DNA from: JAWXTS01 sp044433305
Lineage (GTDB): Bacteria; Bacteroidota; Bacteroidia; Bacteroidales; Rikenellaceae
DNA length: 10,719 nt
Assembly (NCBI GenBank): GCA_044433305.1
Contig: JAWXTS010000060.1
Location: 1-10,719, forward strand
Direction of reading: 5' to 3'
Part shown: positions 1 through 6,479 of the stretch, in pieces
How positions within the stretch are numbered: position 1 is the stretch's first letter
Layout: every line of letters begins with the position of its first letter
The notes under the pieces: generated by a model
Databases searched by the model: none
What the model was told of the DNA's origin: nothing
What the model saw: only the letters and a program-made list of their open reading frames with translations
Translations under genes and position numbers: made by a program

Positions 1-2098
1 CTCTAAGGGTCGATATACCACCTGCGATGCCGACCATCCTCACTTCTATATCGCCATGCCTACGGCCAAGTTCATTCCCGGAGAGAAGGTTGTCGTTGGC
101 CCTAGTTATATGGTTATGGAAGATGTGCCGCTTTATTTTCTGGGTGTGCCGTTTGGTTTCTTCCCTATTGATGCAGACCGTAGCTCTGGTTTTATAATTC
201 CATCCTATGGAGAGGAGACAGTCAAGGGTTTCTACCTCAGAAATGGTGGTTATTACTATGCTATAAATGATTATATCGACATGACCCTGTTGGGTGGTTT
301 CTATACCTTGGGTTCATGGGAGACCTCGTTGCAGACTCGTTATTCTAAGCGTTATAGATATAGTGGTTCGTTGAAGGCTAGCTTCTCTAAGGATATTATT
401 GGAGAGGAAGATGCTGCCGACTATGTCAACATGAATAACTTTAGCATGACTTGGAGTCACCAGCAGGATGCCAAGTTTAAGCCTAACTCGACTTTCGCTG
501 CTAGTGTCAATTTCTCGACCAGTGGCTATGCAAAATATGGTTCTACAACCCTAGAGGACTATCTTAATACCCAGACCAACTCTAGTGTGTCTTACTCTAA
601 GAAGTGGGATGATAAACCATTCTCTTTATCTATGAGCTTGCAACATTCTCAGAACTCAACAGACACAACTGTATCGTTGAGCTTGCCGAATCTTGCATTC
701 AACATGTCGCGCATATATCCATTCCAACGCAAGAACGTTATCGGTAGTCAACGCTGGTACGAGAAGATTTCTCTTACCTATACATCTACCTTTGCAAATA
801 GCGTAACGGTACATGAGAGTGACCTGTTTACGCAAACCATGATGAATGATTTGAAGAGTGGTGTCAAACACACTATTCCTGTTTCTACCTCTTTCAATTT
901 GTTCAACTACATCTCCATCTCGCCTAATGTGTCGTATAACGAGAGATGGTACTTTAAGAAGATTCAAAAAGAGTGGAATCCCGAAACCGAGACTGTCGAG
1001 ACCACCGATACCTTGAGTGGCTTCTATCGTGTTTACGATTATAGTGTTTCGGCCTCGGCTTCGACATCTGTATATGGTATGTATACGGTCAAGAATCCTA
1101 ACTCGTGGTTGAAGGCCGTACGCCATATGATGACACCAAGTATTAGTGTGAGCTACCGTCCAGACTTTGGTCAGGATAAGTATGGTTATTATGAGACAGT
1201 GCAGTCTGATGCCGATGGTTCTACTACGACTTACTCTCCTTATGAAAGCTCTATGTATGGAGTTCCTAGTAGTGGCGAGAGCGCGTCCTTGTCGTTCAGT
1301 CTCCAGAACTCCCTAGAGATGAAGGTGCGTAGCGAGAGGGATACCTCGGGAGTCAAGAAGATAAGCCTTATAGATAACTTTAGCCTTAGTGGTTCATACA
1401 ACTTCTTGGCCGACTCGCTCAACCTTTCTACCATAGCCCTTAGTTTTAGGACTACTCTTACCAAGAGTTTGGGTCTTAATGTCTCGGCTACGCTCGACCC
1501 ATATCAGGTGTCTAGTACAGGTACACGTATCAATAAATTTATGTGGTCTGATGGTAAGATAGGTCGTCTGAGTAGCGTGAGCACCTCGTTTGGTTATTCG
1601 TTTAACTCTAAGGGTAGTAACAGCACTCCGTCGGTCAATGATATAAATAGTCAGATTTCGGTCCCCTCGGCATATACAGATCCTTATAACACGGACGAAT
1701 ACAATAATCTTGACCCTAATCAGAAGCGCATGCTTATGACTTCGAGTTACTATGATTTTGATATTCCATGGAACATAGGCTTTAATTATAGCTTCAGTTT
1801 TTCTAATACTGGTGTTAGCAGGAGTGTCACTCAGACCCTTGGCTTTAATGGTAGTGTCAACTTGACTCCTAAGTGGGGTATAGCCTTCAATGGAGGTTTT
1901 GACTTTGAGATGCAGACGCTTACTCCGGGTACTTTCACTCTGTCTCGTGATCTGCACTGTTGGCAGATGAGCTTCTCGTGGATACCTACTGGCTACCGTC
2001 AAAGTTGGGGCTTTACTATCAGTGCTAAGTCATCTCTGCTTCAAGATCTTAAGTATGAGAAAAATAGTAGCTACTATGATAATCTTTATGATTACTAA
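1..2098 (+). CDS. lptD: LPS-assembly outer-membrane protein LptD, 5'-truncated by the window edge
   Basis: LptD is the outer-membrane beta-barrel that, with LptE, inserts lipopolysaccharide into the outer leaflet. The frame is already open at base 2 and continues for 698 residues to a TAA at 2096-2098, so the N-terminus lies outside the window; the ATG at 56 is internal. Bases 17-52 encode TTCDADHPHFYI, followed by a segment with IPGEKVVVGPSYMVMEDVPL and GVPFGFFP, which I recognise from Bacteroidetes LptD/OstA-like proteins at the junction between the periplasmic N-terminal domain and the barrel. The rest has the alternating polar/aromatic pattern of beta-strands, is rich in Ser, Tyr, Asn and Thr, and lacks hydrophobic helices. 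The C-terminus has the motif SSLLQDLKYEKN followed by a Tyr-rich tail. The next gene starts 44 bp downstream with no obvious terminator between, so readthrough into it is possible. The family call is from remembered motifs, not a search. Confidence 0.87.
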   Translation, partial: SKGRYTTCDADHPHFYIAMPTAKFIPGEKVVVGPSYMVMEDVPLYFLGVPFGFFPIDADRSSGFIIPSYGEETVKGFYLRNGGYYYAINDYIDMTLLGGFYTLGSWETSLQTRYSKRYRYSGSLKASFSKDIIGEEDAADYVNMNNFSMTWSHQQDAKFKPNSTFAASVNFSTSGYAKYGSTTLEDYLNTQTNSSVSYSKKWDDKPFSLSMSLQHSQNSTDTTVSLSLPNLAFNMSRIYPFQRKNVIGSQRWYEKISLTYTSTFANSVTVHESDLFTQTMMNDLKSGVKHTIPVSTSFNLFNYISISPNVSYNERWYFKKIQKEWNPETETVETTDTLSGFYRVYDYSVSASASTSVYGMYTVKNPNSWLKAVRHMMTPSISVSYRPDFGQDKYGYYETVQSDADGSTTTYSPYESSMYGVPSSGESASLSFSLQNSLEMKVRSERDTSGVKKISLIDNFSLSGSYNFLADSLNLSTIALSFRTTLTKSLGLNVSATLDPYQVSSTGTRINKFMWSDGKIGRLSSVSTSFGYSFNSKGSNSTPSVNDINSQISVPSAYTDPYNTDEYNNLDPNQKRMLMTSSYYDFDIPWNIGFNYSFSFSNTGVSRSVTQTLGFNGSVNLTPKWGIAFNGGFDFEMQTLTPGTFTLSRDLHCWQMSFSWIPTGYRQSWGFTISAKSSLLQDLKYEKNSSYYDNLYDY

Positions 2099-2142
2099 TT
2101 TCTAACTAAATAATTTGGCCATCTAAGTGGCCTGTAATTTGT

Positions 2143-4257
2143 ATGAAGAAAACAATAACAACAGCAATTATGGCAATAAGTGTCGTAGCCTCTGCTCAGA
2201 ACCTATCAGCAGCAGAGCAAAATCCTTTATTACAGGAATTTCCGGGAGAGTATCAAGCCCCTCCGTTCGATCAGATTAAAGTAGAACATTATAAGCCTGC
2301 TATGGAGACTCTGATAGCTAAGATGCGCGCTGAGATAGATGCAATAGCGAACAACCCAGAGGCACCAACATTTGAGAACACGGTGCTGGCAGTGGAGTAT
2401 GCTGGACGCGATTTGTCAGAGGTGGCAGCAGTATTCTATGCTCTTAACAGCTCTGCAACAAACGAGCAGATGGATGCAGTGGCCATGGAGCTATCTCCAT
2501 TGTTGAGCGAGCTGTCTACTTACGTATCTTTGAACGAAAAGATTTTTGAGCGCGTTAAAGCCGTGTACGACAAGAAAGATGAGCTTGGTCTTGATGCAGT
2601 AGATATGCGTCTTTTGAGCGATCAATACGATGGATTTATTAGAGGTGGTGCAGGTTTGAACGATGCTGATAAAGCACGTTATAAAGAGGTGTCTAAGGAG
2701 CTGTCTGCCCTGTCTTTGCAGTTCGGTCAAAATGTTCTTGGCGACACTAACGACTATATCTTACATATCACCGACGAGGCGAGAATTGCCGAGCTTCCTA
2801 TGTTTGTTAAACAATCTCTCTCTGGCGAGGCCAAGTCTCGCGATTTGGAGGGATGGGTTGTTACACTTCAAGCACCTAGTTATGTTCCGTTCTTGATTTA
2901 CTCTTCTGACAGAGATCTTAAGGAGCAACTTTGGAGAGCTTATGGTAGCCGTGGATACAAAGATAATAAGTTTAACAACGAAGAGACTGTAATCAAATTG
3001 GCTAACTTGCGTCTTGAGCTTGCAAACATCATGGGCGAGAAGAGCTATGCAGACTATATCCTTGCTGACCGCATGGCACAGAATGCACAGAACGTAGCTG
3101 AGCTTCTTGATGAGTTGCAGGATAAAACACGTGACTATGCTATCGAGGAGTTTAAGACTATCGAGGCCTATGCTAAAGAGAATGGCTTTGATGGTGAGTT
3201 CATGCCTTGGGACTGGTCATATTATAGCGAGAAATATAAGAATGAGAAATACAGCATCTCTAGCGAGATGATTAAACCTTACCTTAAACTAGAGAATGTA
3301 GAGCGCGGTGTATTCGAGCTTGCAGGTCGCCTTTATGGCCTTAGCTTTGAGAGTGTAGATGTTCCTGTTTATGACAAGGACGCTCGTGCATTCAAGGTTC
3401 TAGATAAGGACGGTAGCTACTTGGCCCTTCTTTATATGGATTACTTTCCTCGTGAGAGCAAGCGTGGCGGTGCTTGGATGACATCGTTCCGCGATATGTA
3501 CACAACACTTGATGGACAAGAGGTACGTCCATTCATTACTGTGACAACAAACTTTACCAAACCAACGGAGACTACGCCTGCACTGCTTACATTTGGTGAG
3601 CTGGAGACTATCCTTCATGAGTTTGGTCATGCGCTACACGGCATCTTGGCCGAGGGTAAATACCCATCTATGACAGGTACTTCTGTTTATCGTGACTTTG
3701 TAGAGTTGCCATCTCAGATTATGGAGAACTGGGCTACCGAGCGCGAGTTCTTGGATATGTTTGCAGTACACTATGAGACTGGAGAGAAGATTCCTCAGGA
3801 GCTTGTAGATAGAATCGTAGCAGCACAAAATTATCATGCCGCTTACAACAATATTCGTCAGGTGGCCTATGGCCTAAACGATATGGGTTGGCACAGCATT
3901 ACCGAGCCAATCAAAGAGGGTAGCAACATAGCTGAATTGGAACATAAATATATGGAAGGCACACAAGTATTCTTCCCAGTCTCTGAGGGTATAGCTATTG
4001 CTCCTGCCTTTACTCATATCTTCTCTGGAGGTTATGCCGTAGGTTATTATGGTTACAAATGGGCTGAGGTTCTAGACGCTGACGCTTTCTCGTTGTTCAA
4101 AGAGAAGGGCATCTTCGATGGTGATGTTGCATCTTCGTTCCGTAATAACATCTTGACCAAAGGTGGTACTGAACACCCGATGGACCTATATGTTAAGTTC
4201 CGTGGACGCAAGCCAGATACTCAGGCTTTGTTCGAGAGAATGGGACTTGGTAAATAA
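2143..4257 (+). CDS. dcp: Exported M3-family zinc peptidase (peptidyl-dipeptidase Dcp / oligopeptidase-like)
   Basis: This 704-residue protein belongs to the thimet-oligopeptidase (M3) family, which cleaves short peptides; Dcp members remove C-terminal dipeptides. The zinc site is clear: HEFGH at residues 492-496 (H492 and H496 as ligands, E493 as catalytic base), with E521 as third ligand, 25 residues after the second His as in the family. The length is close to the roughly 680-700 residues usual for Dcp. The N-terminus (MKK, a hydrophobic stretch, then VASAQ or LSAAEQ) looks like a Sec signal peptide, with no lipobox Cys, so a periplasmic location is inferred. The start at 2143 is supported by this signal peptide. 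The stop is followed 22 bp later by a strong terminator. It follows lptD by 44 bp; whether it has its own promoter is unclear, since no full TAnnTTTG box was found. M3 membership is secure; Dcp versus oligopeptidase A specificity is inferred. Confidence 0.9.
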   Translation: MKKTITTAIMAISVVASAQNLSAAEQNPLLQEFPGEYQAPPFDQIKVEHYKPAMETLIAKMRAEIDAIANNPEAPTFENTVLAVEYAGRDLSEVAAVFYALNSSATNEQMDAVAMELSPLLSELSTYVSLNEKIFERVKAVYDKKDELGLDAVDMRLLSDQYDGFIRGGAGLNDADKARYKEVSKELSALSLQFGQNVLGDTNDYILHITDEARIAELPMFVKQSLSGEAKSRDLEGWVVTLQAPSYVPFLIYSSDRDLKEQLWRAYGSRGYKDNKFNNEETVIKLANLRLELANIMGEKSYADYILADRMAQNAQNVAELLDELQDKTRDYAIEEFKTIEAYAKENGFDGEFMPWDWSYYSEKYKNEKYSISSEMIKPYLKLENVERGVFELAGRLYGLSFESVDVPVYDKDARAFKVLDKDGSYLALLYMDYFPRESKRGGAWMTSFRDMYTTLDGQEVRPFITVTTNFTKPTETTPALLTFGELETILHEFGHALHGILAEGKYPSMTGTSVYRDFVELPSQIMENWATEREFLDMFAVHYETGEKIPQELVDRIVAAQNYHAAYNNIRQVAYGLNDMGWHSITEPIKEGSNIAELEHKYMEGTQVFFPVSEGIAIAPAFTHIFSGGYAVGYYGYKWAEVLDADAFSLFKEKGIFDGDVASSFRNNILTKGGTEHPMDLYVKFRGRKPDTQALFERMGLGK

Positions 4258-4279
4258 GAACTATCTTACATATAAACAC

Positions 4280-4310
4280 AAAAGGCTCGACAAACTGTCG
4301 AGCCTTTTTT
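4280..4310. terminator. Bidirectional intrinsic terminator between dcp and the convergent lipoprotein gene
   Basis: A perfect stem pairs GGCTCGACA (4284-4292) with TGTCGAGCC (4296-4304) across a 3-base loop. It is flanked by AAAA on the left and TTTTTT on the right, so a U-tract follows the hairpin on both strands. It sits 22 bp after the dcp stop and 17 bp from the 3' end of the minus-strand lipoprotein gene, and so fits as a shared terminator for the two convergent genes. Confidence 0.93.
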
Positions 4311-4327
4311 ATTGATGTGATATGAGA

Positions 4328-4936
4328 CTATCCTTTTGGTACAAACATAATTTGTTTGAATCCTGTAAAGTCATAGTTTGCACAGTAAAGCATGAATGTT
4401 GTGCCATCCTCGCTGCAATACTCGCCAGCTTTGATTTGCTTGCCTACTGGCACTTGGCTGTTGCTGATGACTGGTTGAGCTACGTAAGGGTTGATGGTGC
4501 CTGAAAACATAGCCTTGTTTTCTTGGTTGATGATAAAGAACTTGATGTTGTTCTTGAGGTTGGCTTGTTGGTCCTCTAGGGCCTTTACCTTAACCTTCAA
4601 TGCCAATGCACCTGTATGAGGTGTAAGGCTCTCAACAACCACTGATTCGATTTCTAGGATAGGGTTTTCGGTGCCATCTGCAAGAGAGAAGAACACCTGC
4701 TGTCCTTTGACTTTCTCGAATGCTTTTTGGGCGTCTTCTGCAATCTTGGCCTCTAGCTTCTGGTAGTCCTCTGGTAGAGATTCCTTGCCCTGAAGAGCCT
4801 CGGCCTCAAGAGCACCCTGCATATAAACAGATGGTATCTCACCTAGGTACTGGTTGCTAGTGTAGTTGCTGCTACTTCCGCCACCACAGCTAACTAATAA
4901 AAATAAACCCAATAAAGAAAAAAGTTGTTTACTCAT
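4328..4936 (-). CDS. Small lipoprotein of unknown function
   Basis: I do not recognise the family. The 202-residue product begins with a short hydrophobic signal ending in LVSC, with the lipobox cysteine at residue 17, followed by a flexible GGGSSSN linker, so it should be a lipid-anchored envelope protein. There is no run of acidic residues straight after the Cys, unlike the export signals described for some Bacteroidetes surface lipoproteins, so a periplasm-facing anchor is more likely (inference). Residues about 40-75 are helix-prone and rich in Glu, Lys and Ala. The rest looks mainly beta, with a segment (residues about 90-120) of alternating hydrophobic residues including IESVVVESL and ALALKVKVKAL. 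Near the C-terminus C174 and C185 could form a disulfide. The gene is convergent with dcp and shares its terminator. Codon use and the clear signal support a real gene; competing frames lack these features. Confidence 0.85.
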   Translation of the reverse strand: MSKQLFSLLGLFLLVSCGGGSSSNYTSNQYLGEIPSVYMQGALEAEALQGKESLPEDYQKLEAKIAEDAQKAFEKVKGQQVFFSLADGTENPILEIESVVVESLTPHTGALALKVKVKALEDQQANLKNNIKFFIINQENKAMFSGTINPYVAQPVISNSQVPVGKQIKAGEYCSEDGTTFMLYCANYDFTGFKQIMFVPKG

Positions 4937-5026
4937 AATAATTTAGATATGTTAAAGCTCTATTTATAGTTCTACTGACCCTAAGACTAGAGCCATGAAA
5001 TCTTGAGTCAGCATATGAATAACGAG

Positions 5027-5058
5027 TAAATATATGATTTTTATGCACGGATAGCAAT
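5027..5058 (-). promoter_or_regulatory. Probable Bacteroidetes-type promoter of the lipoprotein gene
   Basis: Read on the minus strand, ATTG (5058-5055) is followed after exactly 20 bases by TATATTTA (5034-5027). This matches the Bacteroidetes pattern TTG, 19-21 bp, TAnnTTTG, except for the last base of the -7 box. A transcript starting here would have a leader of roughly 85 nt before the ATG at 4936. The remainder of the 4937-5136 gap is AT-rich and I see no gene or strong structure in it. Confidence 0.45.
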
Positions 5059-5136
5059 GTCTGGCACATTATATTTAGGTTAATTGATAATCTGTCTATT
5101 TGTATAATCTTGATTATTAGGAGTTTATGTTTTGCA

Positions 5137-5180
5137 GAAAAAGAGACCCCCAGCACTGCAATTTCTGCAATGGTGGGGGT
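5137..5180 (-). terminator. Intrinsic terminator of ssrA
   Basis: The two arms 5146-5160 and 5166-5180 are complementary over 15 positions with one mismatch and one G-U pair, and enclose a 5-base loop (5161-5165). Read on the minus strand the hairpin is followed by TCTCTTTTTC (5145-5136 on the plus strand, as AAAAAGAGA). It lies about 30 bp beyond the 3' end of the tmRNA, so it terminates that transcript. On the plus strand only a weak U-rich stretch follows. Confidence 0.92.
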
Positions 5181-5210
5181 ATTTCATTCATTCTGAAGGG
5201 AGAATGATTG

Positions 5211-5607
5211 TGGAGCTGGAGGGAGTCGAACCCTCGTCCAAACAAGGAACCCGAAAGCTTTCTACATGTTTATTTCCCGTTTTATCGTGATAACCGCCGA
5301 GCGGGAAATCCCTGCAAGTTATCATAGTCTATAAAATTTCGCCGCAACTTATAGACGTCGTTGCAACTATCTCTTCAGAGATGATACCTCGTAAGCTAGA
5401 GCAAAGGAAGAGACACTTGCCTAGCGAGGTACTCGTTTCCAGTATCCTTGTACCAGAAATTAAGCTAATTTTACTTGGTAAAATTATGCAGCGAGTGCAT
5501 AGCTTTGATTGCCATTTGAAAGTTGAGTGTTCATATTTACGAGCCTCCACACAACGCTCGACATGCTTACTATCAAACTCTACCTGCTGTCAAAACCGGT
5601 CAGCCCC
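5211..5607 (-). ncRNA. ssrA: tmRNA (transfer-messenger RNA)
   Basis: tmRNA rescues stalled ribosomes together with SmpB and adds a degradation tag to the unfinished protein. On the minus strand the RNA begins GGGGCTGACCGG (5607 downward) and ends CAGCTCCA (to 5211); GGGGCUG pairs with CAGCUCC as a 7-bp acceptor stem containing one G-U pair. A T-arm with GGTTCGACTCC lies near the 3' end. The tag frame (5513-5484) encodes GNQSYALAA and stops with TAA; YALAA is the standard tag ending. Pseudoknot 1 is visible: CGAGC/GCTCG (5556-5560 with 5540-5544), with its loop pairing to CACTCAAC just before the tag. A hairpin ATCTCT/AGAGAT (5369-5382), a long stem around 5385-5431, and a last pseudoknot with TTTCCCG/CGGGAAA follow. 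The 3' CCA is not encoded (genomic bases after the discriminator A are CAA), so it would be added by the tRNA nucleotidyltransferase. Length about 397 nt, normal for a one-piece tmRNA. Confidence 0.96.
5484..5513 (-). other. tmRNA tag-peptide reading frame (GNQSYALAA)
   Basis: Within the tmRNA the codons GGC AAT CAA AGC TAT GCA CTC GCT GCA TAA give the nine-residue tag GNQSYALAA after the resume codon GGC. The YALAA end is the protease-recognition signal shared with most bacteria. The Gly resume codon fits tags I remember from Bacteroidetes (such as GETNYALAA), but the NQS core differs. The placement of the resume codon is inferred from tag length and family pattern, with pseudoknot 1 ending just upstream. 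Confidence 0.85.
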
Positions 5608-5641
5608 GTTTTGTTTTAGCTAAAGAGTAATTTTGCTGGTG

Positions 5642-5660
5642 CAAATGTAATGCAAATTTA
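5642..5660 (-). promoter_or_regulatory. Candidate -7 boxes for ssrA
   Basis: The minus strand carries two matches to TAnnTTTG: TAAATTTG (5660-5653) and TACATTTG (5649-5642). The second lies about 35 bp before the mature tmRNA 5' end, which would give a short leader for RNase P removal. Neither has a TTTG at the expected 19-21 bp spacing, so the exact promoter is uncertain. Confidence 0.4.
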
Positions 5661-5671
5661 ATAATAATTAC

Positions 5672-5679
5672 TATCTTTG
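5672..5679 (+). promoter_or_regulatory. Candidate -7 box for ftsE
   Basis: TATCTTTG matches TAnnTTTG exactly and ends 25 bp before the ftsE ATG. No TTG-type -33 element is seen at the usual distance, so this is a partial match. It lies back to back with the ssrA promoter candidates on the other strand. Confidence 0.45.
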
Positions 5680-5704
5680 AACATCAAAAAAGATATAAAA
5701 GTAG

Positions 5705-6436
5705 ATGAAAGAAAGAAAGCCCGTTGTGCAACTTGAAAACGTGTCGGTAGGTCACAGCGAATATGATATGAGTAGAAGTATGCGCTCTGGTTCGCCCATA
5801 GTGCTTAAGGACGTAAATGTTACTATCTATACTGGCGAGCTGATCTACCTTATCGGTCGCGTTGGTAGCGGTAAGAGCACACTGCTTAAGACCCTCTATG
5901 CCGAGAACGCTCTTAAGGGCGGCAGGGCAAATGTTGTGGGCTATGACTTGCGCTCGCTGCGCCGTAAGGATATTCCTTATCTGCGCCGTAGGATGGGTAT
6001 CGTCTTTCAGGACTATCAGCTGCTTACAGACCGCAATGTCTACCAGAACCTTCTTTTTGTGCTTAAGGCTACGGGCTGGCGCGATGACGCTCTAATCAGA
6101 GAGCGTATAGCATCTGTGCTGAGCAAAGTCGGTTTGAAGAACAAGGAGCGCAAGATGGTCTTTGAACTATCGGGTGGTGAACAACAGAGGGTTGCCATAG
6201 CACGTGCCTTGCTCAATAACCCACGCCTTATAATCGCTGACGAGCCTACGGGTAATCTAGACCCTGCGGCCACCAACGAAATAATGTCTCTTTTGATAAG
6301 AATATCGCAGCAGGATTGCGCCGTAATAATGTCAACACATAACATCATAAATATACAACAATATCCAGCTCGAACCCTAAGATTTAATCAGGGTAGAGTA
6401 GAGGAAATAGACGTGCAGTCAATACTTGGAGTTTAA
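5705..6436 (+). CDS. ftsE: Cell-division ABC-transporter ATPase FtsE
   Basis: FtsE is the cytoplasmic ATPase that works with the membrane protein FtsX at the septum to activate cell-wall hydrolases. The 243-residue protein shows every ABC motif in order: Walker A GRVGSGKST (51-59), Q-loop FQDYQLL (101-107, Q102), signature LSGGEQQR (155-162), Walker B LIIADE (175-180) followed by PTGNLDP, and the switch His in STHN (H212). The length and the RRRMGIVFQDYQLL and ADEPTGNLDP phrases fit FtsE better than LolD or MacB-type ATPases. The ATG at 5705 is preceded directly by an in-frame TAG, so it is the first possible start; a TATCTTTG box lies just upstream. ftsX is not next to it in this window. gyrB begins 43 bp downstream with its own promoter. 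The ABC class is certain; the FtsE assignment is likely. Confidence 0.87.
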   Translation: MKERKPVVQLENVSVGHSEYDMSRSMRSGSPIVLKDVNVTIYTGELIYLIGRVGSGKSTLLKTLYAENALKGGRANVVGYDLRSLRRKDIPYLRRRMGIVFQDYQLLTDRNVYQNLLFVLKATGWRDDALIRERIASVLSKVGLKNKERKMVFELSGGEQQRVAIARALLNNPRLIIADEPTGNLDPAATNEIMSLLIRISQQDCAVIMSTHNIINIQQYPARTLRFNQGRVEEIDVQSILGV

Positions 6437-6456
6437 TAAAAAAAACACTATATTTG
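6425..6456 (+). promoter_or_regulatory. Bacteroidetes-type promoter of gyrB
   Basis: CTTG (6425-6428) is followed after 20 bases by TATATTTG (6449-6456), an exact TAnnTTTG match. The -33 element overlaps the last codons of ftsE. The start of gyrB is at 6480, so the transcript leader would be short, about 15-20 nt. No Shine-Dalgarno sequence is seen before the ATG, as is usual in this phylum. Confidence 0.7.
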
Positions 6457-6479
6457 TGAGATTAATAACAATACGATAA

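Noticed and set aside
656..1126. Open frame of 156 codons on the minus strand within lptD
   Set aside because: Antisense shadow of lptD, with Arg- and Ile-rich composition and no domain.
1394..2002. Open frame of 202 codons on the minus strand within lptD
   Set aside because: It lies fully antisense to a well-supported beta-barrel gene, its product is rich in Arg, Thr and Ile with no recognisable motif, and it has no promoter.
2117..2132. Hairpin GGCCA/TGGCC between lptD and dcp
   Set aside because: The stem is only 5 bp and no U-tract follows, so it is not supported as a terminator; it could be a leader structure but there is no further evidence.
4929..5156. Open frame of 75 codons on the minus strand between the lipoprotein gene and ssrA
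   Set aside because: It begins inside the ssrA terminator, overlaps the start of the lipoprotein gene, and has no motif.
5329..5623. Open frames on both strands over the tmRNA
   Set aside because: They coincide with the structured tmRNA; the only translated part there is the nine-codon tag.
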